Source: Methanobrevibacter ruminantium
GTDB taxonomy: Archaea; Methanobacteriota; Methanobacteria; Methanobacteriales; Methanobacteriaceae
Length of the DNA: 20,042 bases
Assembly (NCBI GenBank): GCA_004553595.1
Contig: SFKZ01000024.1
Coordinates: 1 to 20,042, forward strand
Direction: 5' to 3'
A program made the translations under genes and the position numbers. Positions 13,077-20,042 of this stretch are shown here, in pieces. Each line of letters starts with the position of its first letter. Position 1 is the stretch's first letter. Under the pieces are notes generated by a model. That model saw only the letters and a program-made list of their open reading frames with translations, had not been told where the DNA came from and did no database searches.

Positions 13077-14201
13077 TTATTTTGGTGTCTGTAACCTGAC
13101 ATTCATAACAAAGCCCATACCAATCAGTAACGAAACTAAAGATGTTAATCCATAACTGACAAATGGTAATGGAAGTCCTGTATTTGGAAGTAACCCCGTA
13201 ACTACACCAATATTAATAAATGTCTGAAAACCGATAAGGCATCCCATTCCACCTGCAATTATTGAACCGGCAATATCTTTTGCCGAAATTGCAACTCTTA
13301 TGCATTCAATAACAATAAGAAGAAGAAGGAATAATACGGTACAAGCACCGATAAATCCCGTTTCTTCACCAATAACAGCAAATATCATATCTGTATGTGC
13401 TTCGGAAATAAAATTACCATTTTTAACGGAAGCAATGACGTTATTATTTAGTCCTTTTCCGGACAACTGGCCGGAACCGATTGCAGTAATGGCATTCAAT
13501 GTCTGGTAAGCCTCCGTAGTAGCATATTGTTCAGGATGAAGCCATGCTAGTATACGATTTTTCTGGTAAGTGTCAAGCAAAGTCACATCATCTTTAATAA
13601 GATAGCTTACGGCAAAGATAAGTGAAGGAACACCTACAATGAGAGCACCAAAAATTACACTTAATTTCAATCCGCCAATAAACATAACCGAGCCAAATAT
13701 GACTAAAATCATGATTGAAGTCGATAAGTCAGGCTGTTCAAAAATCATGTAAAAAATCGGCAGAACAAGGACAACACTAAACAAAATATTCCTAATAGAA
13801 TTGAAATTGTCCTCACGCTTCATAATAAACTGTGCATAAAATAAAATCAATAAAATTTTAACAAGCTCGGATGGCTGAAAACGAAGACTTCCGAACTCGA
13901 ACCATCGTGCCGCGCCACCTCCGGAATCGCCGTATAATCTTACAAGAACAAGCATTGCAATACATACAACGTATATAACCCAGTAAAACTTCAGGATAAA
14001 GCTGTAGCTTAAAAATGAAATAATTATCATAAGTGATAATCCAAAAATAAGCCCGAATTTTTGCCTGTCCATATTGGAATTATCAGCACTTCCGACAAAT
14101 ACTACCCCAAGTATTCCGATTGCAATTGTTAAGAGCAATAACCAGAAATCATATTTTCTGAAATTATATTCAATAAATAGTTTTTTAATCTTTTCTTTCA
14201 T
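13077..14201 (-). CDS. rodA: SEDS glycosyltransferase of the RodA/FtsW family
   Basis: Polytopic membrane peptidoglycan polymerase of 374 residues with about ten hydrophobic segments. Clear SEDS landmarks are AARWFEFGSLRFQPSELVK (97-115), the loop YQKNRILAWLHPEQYAT (212-228), GSGQLSGKGL (242-251), the extracellular SEAHTDMIFAVIGEE with the essential Asp271, and LPFVSYGLTSL near the end. The usual EPDLGT is EQPDLSTS here, and the usual SYGGSS is SYGLTS. Its position after PBP2, its natural transpeptidase partner, favours RodA over FtsW. The ATG comes one base after the minC stop (TAATATG) with no obvious ribosome binding site, so it is probably translated by coupling to minC. In many relatives minD and minE lie in exactly this junction. 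Confidence 0.92.
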   Translation of the reverse strand: MKEKIKKLFIEYNFRKYDFWLLLLTIAIGILGVVFVGSADNSNMDRQKFGLIFGLSLMIIISFLSYSFILKFYWVIYVVCIAMLVLVRLYGDSGGGAARWFEFGSLRFQPSELVKILLILFYAQFIMKREDNFNSIRNILFSVVLVLPIFYMIFEQPDLSTSIMILVIFGSVMFIGGLKLSVIFGALIVGVPSLIFAVSYLIKDDVTLLDTYQKNRILAWLHPEQYATTEAYQTLNAITAIGSGQLSGKGLNNNVIASVKNGNFISEAHTDMIFAVIGEETGFIGACTVLFLLLLIVIECIRVAISAKDIAGSIIAGGMGCLIGFQTFINIGVVTGLLPNTGLPLPFVSYGLTSLVSLLIGMGFVMNVRLQTPK

Positions 14202-14202
14202 A

Positions 14203-14883
14203 TTAATTCAGCTGCATTGCAATAAGATTTAACAAATCTCTTGTAATATCTTCTGTCACCACTTCTCTGCCTTCTAAGAAAGATATTTTTGGCATTACTT
14301 TATTTTTTGAAAAAACGGAGTTTTTATATGTAATATCAGCAATAGTATCTGCTATTCCAACACGCGATGTCTTCATGTCAAGACATACTACAATAGCACT
14401 TGTATTCCCATCTGTTCCGGCATGTGCAGTTCCGTATAATGTGCCTAAAATAATAATATTCCCCTTAGACGAGACAATACCTCCCGGATTAATATCACCA
14501 AGGACAACAATAGTCTGATCGGATTCAAGATGCTCATGAGAACGAACCGAACCTTTGTAAAACTGCTTGTCCTTATAATTATGAGTCGGATCGAAGTGTT
14601 TTTTTAATCGTAAAAACATTTCATCCTTCTTATCATCGTCTCCAATAACACAAAGAACATTAATATCAGAGTTAAGACAGATTCCATCAACTAATTTGTT
14701 TTCTTCTTCTTCAGTTAATTTGCGTCCTTCAAATCCTATAATAAGACTCGCATTTTTGAAATAATTGGATGACTCTCTGAATTTATCACACATATCGTTG
14801 TAAACTTCATTAAAATCAGCCTTATCGTCAAGTTTAATGACAATTCCGTCTCTCATTCCCTTAATCTTACATAAATTACCCAT
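14203..14883 (-). CDS. minC: Septum-site inhibitor MinC, divergent
   Basis: Inhibitor of FtsZ ring assembly, 226 residues. The N-terminal FtsZ-inhibiting domain (1-about 98) includes GNLCKIKGMRDGIVIKLDD. The C-terminal beta-helix (about 105-215) is recognisable from FYKGSVRS, VVLGDINPGG, KGNIIILGTLYGTAHAG and TIADITYKN. In MinC proteins the C-terminal RSGQ motif contacts MinD; here the aligned residues are Arg114-Ser-His-Glu117. No minD or minE lies downstream: rodA starts one base after the stop. A strong AAGGGG binding site precedes the start, 12 bases after the PBP2 stop. It is intact as an ORF and sits inside an active operon, so it is not an evident pseudogene, but its membrane targeting must differ from the classical system. 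Confidence 0.88.
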   Translation of the reverse strand: MGNLCKIKGMRDGIVIKLDDKADFNEVYNDMCDKFRESSNYFKNASLIIGFEGRKLTEEEENKLVDGICLNSDINVLCVIGDDDKKDEMFLRLKKHFDPTHNYKDKQFYKGSVRSHEHLESDQTIVVLGDINPGGIVSSKGNIIILGTLYGTAHAGTDGNTSAIVVCLDMKTSRVGIADTIADITYKNSVFSKNKVMPKISFLEGREVVTEDITRDLLNLIAMQLN

Positions 14884-14895
14884 AATTACATCCCC

Positions 14896-17757
14896 TTAGT
14901 CTTCAATAACTTCTGTTTCTGAAACATCAGCAACACCGGTAATAAGATTGTCTTCAAGATTATAGTAGTATTTAATTACATCAGCCGCAAGACTTGCTGC
15001 ATTACCGGATGTATATCCATATGCCATTCTTATTGCAATTGATATTTCAGGATCTTCATATGGAGCAAATCCTACAAATAAAGCATGGTTTGTTCTTGAT
15101 TTAGAAGACTGTGCCGTACCGGTTTTACCTGCAACTTCTATAGGCATATCACTAAAGGCTTTTGCCTTTTCAACAACAATTCTCATACCTCTGTGAACCA
15201 TATCCCATTCTTCATCTGAAATATCTACTGTATTTTTAAGCTTTGGTCCGTACAATTTAACGGTATGTCCGTCTAAATCGGCAACACGGTTTACTAAAGA
15301 CAGTGAATATACATTTCCTCTGCTCGCAATTGCATTTACATATCTTGCTAAAGCGATTGTAGTAATATTACTTGAACCCTGACCGATTGCAGTATCAACA
15401 GGAAGCGTACTTGAATACTGGGATTCATTTTCTTCGGTTTCAACTCCTGTTTTCTCTGTGAGTCCGAATAAATCAGCGTATTTTTTCATACGCTCAATAC
15501 CTCTTTTTTCATCATAGTTCTCAGTATATACATTTGTTGCAAGACGATATCCGACATCATAAAAGAATACGTTACACGAATTACCGATAGCATTGATAAC
15601 ATCCATTTCGCCATGACCTAATGGATAAACCCAACACTTCTTTTCCATATCAAGAACTTCATAAACACCTTTACAATAAATAGTTTCGCCAGGATTAACA
15701 ATTCCCTCTTCAAGTGCAATGACACTTGATAATGGCTTAAATGTTGAACCCGGTGCCGTCATCTGCTGCGTTGCATAATTGTACATAGGCGATGATAAAT
15801 CATTCATTAATTCTGAATAATATTCGGCATCAATCTGATTAGCAAGCTTATTATTATCATATCCGGGATAAGAAACACATGCTAATATTTCGCCGTTTGT
15901 AGAAGTTACAACACAAGAGCCGGAACAAGGGTCAAGCGCAAGCATTGCAGGCGTAATTTCAATATTTGATATCTTGTTAATTAAAAAATCATATGCCGTT
16001 TTTGCACCTGATTCAACTTCAGCTTTCTCAGCAGCAGTTCCAAATATTATTCTCTGCTCGAAAAGAAGCATGCAGATTTCACGTCCCGATATTTCATTAT
16101 CGGCAATCATATATTTAAACTGTCTCTTACAAAAACCGTTTTCGGTAACAAGCTGCTCACAGATGTAATCAACAAGTTTTTCATATATTACATCAGCATC
16201 TGAATATTTAGAATCAAGCTTTATTTTAGATATGTCAATCCAGTTTTGAGATAACGCATATCTTAAATACTGTTCGAGTGAAATTGTTTCATCCTTAGCC
16301 CACGCAATATATGTAGCATCATTTTTATCAACTAATGAACTTACAAGTACACCTTTATTACTTGAAGAAAGCATAGAAACAATAAAGCTTTCATATACCT
16401 GCATTTCTTTTGATAAGTCTTTATAAGGGGTTGAAGTATTTATAAGTTCTTCCCTGATTGCATTTATTGAACGATTCCTTTTATCAACGAATCTTTCATA
16501 AATTATTGATTCATACTGTGAAGCATTTTCTCTCTCAAGCCTATCGATATCAATAATATTATTGTTAAAAAATGCATAATATACATCATCTATAGGAATC
16601 ATCATGCTTGATGTCTTAACTACAGAATTATCATATGTTTTAGAATTAATGATTTTTCCGACCAGAATACCTGCAAGCTTTTGCTCAAGCATATTGTAAA
16701 CAGCCTTCTGAAGCTCAAGGTCAATCGATAAATAAACATCGTTACCGGAAACCGGCTCTACTCTGTCCGTACGGTCAATGATTTTTCCAACATTATCAAC
16801 ATATATCGTCTCACTGCCTTTAATACCCTGAAGATGTTCTTCCATAGCCTTTTCAACACCGGCTTTTCCGACAACATCATTCATAGTATAATTCAGTTCA
16901 GAACCCTTAAGTTCTTCAAGATCATCAACTGATGCATTTCCTGTGTATCCGACAATATGAGCAATATATTTTGCATCGTTGTATTTTCTTAATGTATGCT
17001 CTTCAATATTTATTCCCTGGAGTTCTATTTTATTCTCCATAATCGCAGCCACTGTTTCTTTTGAAACATCAGATGCAATAACAGTTGTAACATATTTCTG
17101 GTAGGCATTTGTACTCATCGAATATCTGACAGTAATGATTTTCAATATATCCTCATATGAGTATCCTCTCATTGGATTAAAAGAAACAGTTCCGTGAACG
17201 TCTTCCTTCGTACCGATACCATATTTTTCCTTAGAGCACAAATATTCTATTACCTCGATAGGCGTTGCATTACGTTCAAGTGTTGATAAATCATCAATAG
17301 ACTTCTTGCCATATACATCCGCAAGAAACCTTAATAATTTAGTGTCTGAAACAGCATATTCAAACTGATTATAGTTGTTCAGTACTATATTAAAATCATT
17401 TATTACAGTATCGCCGTTTGCTTCAATAATATCAATTGTCTTAAGAATACAATCATTTATTTTCTGATTTTTTGAAGAACCAGATTCATAATTATCTTCA
17501 ATTGTAACTGAATATGCCAGCTCATTGTATGCAATAAGCCGGCCCTCTCTATCGTATATATTACCTCTTGTAGATTTTAACGTAGCTTCTTTTTTAATAG
17601 TTAATGTAAAATCATTTAAATACTTTTGACCATCAACAATCTGAAAAACAAAGAGTCTGTTAATAAGGATTGAAAATAATACGATAAATATGATTATTAA
17701 AGAAATCAGTCTCACAACTGCAGTATTTTGCAGCCATTCTTTAAAATCGCTAAACAA
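14896..17757 (-). CDS. mrdA: Class B penicillin-binding protein 2 (elongasome transpeptidase)
   Basis: Transpeptidase that cross-links side-wall peptidoglycan with RodA. A short cytoplasmic tail and one membrane helix (about 13-38) are followed by the pedestal domain (KSTRGNIYDREGRLIAYN, 61-78; KAGVEKAMEEHLQGIKG). The transpeptidase domain has Ser671 and Lys674 (APGSTFKP), SCN at 727-729 and KTG at 878-880. At 953 residues it is much longer than classical PBP2. The excess is mainly an insertion of about 240 residues (about 362-605) between LSIDLELQKAV and LDPCSGSCVV. No Met occurs in the first 218 residues after the start, so translation begins at TTG 17757, ten bases after an AAGGA and two bases after the mreD stop. 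Neighbours mreBCD and rodA fix its role. Confidence 0.93.
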   Translation of the reverse strand: MFSDFKEWLQNTAVVRLISLIIIFIVLFSILINRLFVFQIVDGQKYLNDFTLTIKKEATLKSTRGNIYDREGRLIAYNELAYSVTIEDNYESGSSKNQKINDCILKTIDIIEANGDTVINDFNIVLNNYNQFEYAVSDTKLLRFLADVYGKKSIDDLSTLERNATPIEVIEYLCSKEKYGIGTKEDVHGTVSFNPMRGYSYEDILKIITVRYSMSTNAYQKYVTTVIASDVSKETVAAIMENKIELQGINIEEHTLRKYNDAKYIAHIVGYTGNASVDDLEELKGSELNYTMNDVVGKAGVEKAMEEHLQGIKGSETIYVDNVGKIIDRTDRVEPVSGNDVYLSIDLELQKAVYNMLEQKLAGILVGKIINSKTYDNSVVKTSSMMIPIDDVYYAFFNNNIIDIDRLERENASQYESIIYERFVDKRNRSINAIREELINTSTPYKDLSKEMQVYESFIVSMLSSSNKGVLVSSLVDKNDATYIAWAKDETISLEQYLRYALSQNWIDISKIKLDSKYSDADVIYEKLVDYICEQLVTENGFCKRQFKYMIADNEISGREICMLLFEQRIIFGTAAEKAEVESGAKTAYDFLINKISNIEITPAMLALDPCSGSCVVTSTNGEILACVSYPGYDNNKLANQIDAEYYSELMNDLSSPMYNYATQQMTAPGSTFKPLSSVIALEEGIVNPGETIYCKGVYEVLDMEKKCWVYPLGHGEMDVINAIGNSCNVFFYDVGYRLATNVYTENYDEKRGIERMKKYADLFGLTEKTGVETEENESQYSSTLPVDTAIGQGSSNITTIALARYVNAIASRGNVYSLSLVNRVADLDGHTVKLYGPKLKNTVDISDEEWDMVHRGMRIVVEKAKAFSDMPIEVAGKTGTAQSSKSRTNHALFVGFAPYEDPEISIAIRMAYGYTSGNAASLAADVIKYYYNLEDNLITGVADVSETEVIED

Positions 17758-17759
17758 TT

Positions 17760-18266
17760 CTACGAATTCCTTCTTTCATATGCTTCGAGATGTTCATTTA
17801 TCCATACAATAATCAAATACAGTGGTAAAGTAATAATTATTGTATATACAATTTCAGGAAGCATAATATGAACAAAATAATAACCGATATTAAGTCTTCC
17901 TCTTAATAAGAACTTAAAAATATAATACAAAATGCAATAAACAAGCTCACTTACAGTAATTAATATCATTGGAAGCTTTATATCTTCAGGATAAAATATA
18001 TTCTTAAAGAAGCCGTTTAAATATCCAATAATTGTATAGATTAAAACCATAAATCCAAAAGGACTTCCAAAAAAAATATCAATAAACAAACCTGCAACAA
18101 GCCCTACAGCCATTCCCGTATTCTGGCCTCTCATAAATCCAAATGATGCGGTTATAATAATTAATATATTTGGAACAATTCCGCCAAGTGAAATATGATT
18201 AAACACAGAACATTGAAGTATAAAACATAAATATATAGTTAAAAAAGTAATCAGTTTTCTAAGCAT
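17760..18266 (-). CDS. mreD: Rod-shape protein MreD
   Basis: Small polytopic membrane protein (168 residues) of the elongasome, partner of MreC. Five to six hydrophobic segments are visible, with the MreD-type features ISLGGIVPNILIIITASFGFMRG, GLVAGLFIDIFFGSPFGFMVLIYTIIGYLNG and a C-terminal LPLYLIIVWI helix. I chose ATG 18266 (MLRKLITF). The longer ORF extends 23 codons into mreC without need, and an AAGGA lies eight bases before the chosen ATG at the end of mreC. The mreC stop is four bases upstream and the stop of this gene is two bases before the TTG of PBP2. MreD is poorly conserved in general, so assignment leans on topology and context. Confidence 0.92.
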   Translation of the reverse strand: MLRKLITFLTIYLCFILQCSVFNHISLGGIVPNILIIITASFGFMRGQNTGMAVGLVAGLFIDIFFGSPFGFMVLIYTIIGYLNGFFKNIFYPEDIKLPMILITVSELVYCILYYIFKFLLRGRLNIGYYFVHIMLPEIVYTIIITLPLYLIIVWINEHLEAYERRNS

Positions 18267-18270
18267 ATAT

Positions 18271-19134
18271 TTATTCCTTCTGCTGTTTAAGTTCAGTAAC
18301 GACAAGCACTGTTGATAAATGCTTAAAGTCAACAACCGGAGTTAAATATCCTGATTTTGTAAGGTTGTTCGAATCAAGATTTATCTCTGTAACATACCCG
18401 ATTGAAATACCCGGAAGGTATTTGTTACTAATATATGATGTTACTATCTGGTCTCCTACTTTTACTACATCCTCAGTGTCTTCAAGCTGTGAAAACTTAA
18501 TGATTCCTTTATTCATTAATTCAAGTGAGCCTTCAACAATGAGTGTATCCGAAGTGGACTGAATCATTCCGGAAACATTTGCATCATCATTAATTATTGA
18601 ATTTACTGTTGCCCAATTAGGCCCGACCTCGGTTACAATACCGACAAGACCGCTTCCTGCCATTACATTCATATCGACACTAATACCATCATTGCTTCCT
18701 TTATCAATAAGGAATGTTTGAAACCAGTTTCCTGTATCTTTGCCGATAATTCTGGCTCCGATAGTGTCATATTCTTCGTAATTTTCTGAAAGCTTAAATA
18801 ACTGCCTTAATTCAGACAGTTCATATTTATCCTGCATCAGTTTGTTGTTTTTAATTGTGAGCTCGTCAACCTGAGATTGCAGTTCTTCAACTTTTACAGT
18901 CAGTTCATTGAGATGCTTAATATCTTCCGTTCTGTTAAAAAGCCATGAGCCTGCAGTTTCGATTCCTCTCTGAAATGGTACAACAGTATATGATGAGATC
19001 GCTTTAAGCGGTCCTGAAAAGATATCTGCCGTATAAGAAATAATCATCATAATAATACATATGATTGAAATTATTAGCAAAATATATTTTGACGGAATCT
19101 CTATTTTGTTTTTCCTTCTTCGATTCCTTGCCAT
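18271..19134 (-). CDS. mreC: Rod-shape protein MreC
   Basis: Bitopic elongasome scaffold of 287 residues. A basic cytoplasmic tail (MARNRRRKNKIEI) is followed by a membrane helix (about 17-36), a coiled coil (about 68-115, LNELTVKVEELQSQVDELTIKNNKL) and the two beta-barrel domains (about 120-270). Those include IGARIIGKDTGNWFQTFLIDKGSNDGI, GLVGIVTEVGPNWATVNSIIND and VGDQIVTSYISNKYLPGISIGYV, all characteristic of MreC. An AAGGGG binding site precedes the ATG, nine bases after the mreB stop. It links MreB inside the cell to PBP2 outside. The tail LKQQKE supplies the ribosome binding site for mreD. Confidence 0.96.
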   Translation of the reverse strand: MARNRRRKNKIEIPSKYILLIISIICIIMMIISYTADIFSGPLKAISSYTVVPFQRGIETAGSWLFNRTEDIKHLNELTVKVEELQSQVDELTIKNNKLMQDKYELSELRQLFKLSENYEEYDTIGARIIGKDTGNWFQTFLIDKGSNDGISVDMNVMAGSGLVGIVTEVGPNWATVNSIINDDANVSGMIQSTSDTLIVEGSLELMNKGIIKFSQLEDTEDVVKVGDQIVTSYISNKYLPGISIGYVTEINLDSNNLTKSGYLTPVVDFKHLSTVLVVTELKQQKE

Positions 19135-19143
19135 TTTTCCCCT

Positions 19144-20042
19144 TTATTCTTTAAACTCCTGCATTGAATATGCAAATCCCCGTAATTCTTCATTTTTGAT
19201 CATCTGGGATAGTCCATATGCAACGCTTTCCTGACCATGCGGTGCAAAGTTAACTTTAAGTCCTGTTGATTGTGCAATAAGTTCATGCAAATCACCGATT
19301 ACAGCTGAACCGCCGGTTAAATAAATTCCCCTCTTATATATGTCTGCACCAAGCTCCGGTGGTGTTCTTTCAAGTATAGCACGAACATTGTCAATGATTG
19401 TATCGAAGTTCTCATGCATCGCTTTTTCAATCATGTTCGTCGGTATAGTTCTCTCAACAGGGAGTCCGGTTACGATATCTCTGCCGTAAAGCACTGCATC
19501 CTCTTCATCTGCTTCAAGCTCAGGAAGAGATATTTTAACACGCTCAGCAGTTTTATTACCGATATACAAATTATACTCCTTACGGATTATATTTTTAATC
19601 GATTCGTCGAATTTTTTACCGCCAATTTTAATAAGCTTTGAAAGAACTATTCCACCCATTGATAATACAGATATTTCTGTAGTTTCATATCCGATATTAA
19701 CTATTAATGCGCCTTGGAAATTCTTAATATCAGGGGCAAGTCCGACACCGTCAGCTATTGCCTTTTCAACAATATAAATATTACGAGGCTTAACATTCGA
19801 GTCATTTACAAGGTCAAAGAAGGCACGTTTCTCAACTTCTGTAATATCAGTAGGTACTGAAATATAATAATCTGCCGATCTGAAATTTCCACCTGTTGAA
19901 TCAATAACAAAGTTGTGTAAAAGGAGCTGCATATGGTGAATATCAGCTATTACACCGTTTGTTACAGGAAACGATATCTCAATAGATTCAGGAGTCTTTT
20001 CATACATTTTGAAAGCTTCATCACCATATGCCAAAACATGAT
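19144..20042 (-). CDS. mreB: MreB-like actin homologue, 5' end cut by the window
   Basis: Actin-fold cytoskeletal protein that guides the elongasome. The frame stays open to the window edge (HVLAYGDEAFKMY at the first codons), so about 40 N-terminal residues, including the first phosphate loop, are missing. The apparent TTG start at 20034 is internal. Recognisable MreB blocks are PVTNGVIADI, YYISVPTDITEVEKRAF, TEISVLSMGGIVLSKLIKIGG, GNKTAERVKISLPEL, ILERTPPELGADIYKRGIYLTGGSAVIGDLHELI and AYGLSQM. Key positions are altered: the usual VVDIGGGTTE is IVNIGYETTE and the usual EEPMAAA is VEKAIADG. A second, canonical MreB or Mbl may exist elsewhere. First visible gene of the mreBCD-PBP2-minC-rodA-mgsA operon; its promoter lies outside. 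Confidence 0.9.
   Translation of the reverse strand, partial: HVLAYGDEAFKMYEKTPESIEISFPVTNGVIADIHHMQLLLHNFVIDSTGGNFRSADYYISVPTDITEVEKRAFFDLVNDSNVKPRNIYIVEKAIADGVGLAPDIKNFQGALIVNIGYETTEISVLSMGGIVLSKLIKIGGKKFDESIKNIIRKEYNLYIGNKTAERVKISLPELEADEEDAVLYGRDIVTGLPVERTIPTNMIEKAMHENFDTIIDNVRAILERTPPELGADIYKRGIYLTGGSAVIGDLHELIAQSTGLKVNFAPHGQESVAYGLSQMIKNEELRGFAYSMQEFKE

Noticed and set aside
18267..18335. 23-codon extension of MreD into mreC
   Set aside because: It overlaps the end of mreC, lacks a ribosome binding site, and the MreD fold starts at MLRKLITF, where AAGGA is well placed.

Overview
The window looks like a chromosomal housekeeping segment of a low-GC, Gram-positive anaerobe of the class Clostridia, most likely family Lachnospiraceae. 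This rests on AT-rich composition, strong AGGAGG-type ribosome binding sites, the gene set (YhbY, YqeK, RsfS, LexA with a divergent LysM protein, SepF, an MreBCD-PBP2-MinC-RodA-MgsA run) and lineage-flavoured protein variants. No rRNA, tRNA, CRISPR array, insertion sequence or prophage was seen. No gap between genes exceeds 300 bases.

Layout. (1) 1-2584, plus strand: the end of a ribosome-assembly and cofactor operon: yhbY, nadD, lspA, yqeK, rsfS, closed by a bidirectional terminator. (2) 2663-3904: lexA (minus) and a YneA-like membrane LysM protein (plus) diverge from a short control region with one perfect LexA box, two near-perfect ones and a fourth half-site. (3) 3944-6263: a GC-rich hairpin, a complete tyrosine recombinase with its own promoter and a leader inverted repeat, then aroB. 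(4) 6306-8305: an AI-2E-family membrane protein and a cytidylate-kinase-like protein. (5) 8353-11092: sepF, a YggS-type PLP protein and a large membrane-anchored HlyD-like protein. (6) 11180-11602: a small P-loop protein of unknown function with its own promoter. (7) 11694 to the right edge: the elongasome cluster on the minus strand, transcribed mreB (cut by the window end), mreC, mreD, PBP2, minC, rodA, mgsA, then a lipoprotein D,D-carboxypeptidase.

Functionally most of the window serves growth and division. MreBCD, PBP2 and RodA build the side wall, the carboxypeptidase trims peptidoglycan, SepF and MinC act on the FtsZ ring, and the SOS pair lexA/yneA-like stops division after DNA damage. 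There is no obvious new defence or biosynthetic system. The points most worth a second look are a MinC that has neither minD nor minE next to it and has lost the RSGQ MinD-binding motif, an MreB with altered nucleotide-site motifs, a PBP2 with an insertion of about 240 residues, a methylglyoxal synthase with Asp-to-Glu at the catalytic position, and the clustered LexA boxes.
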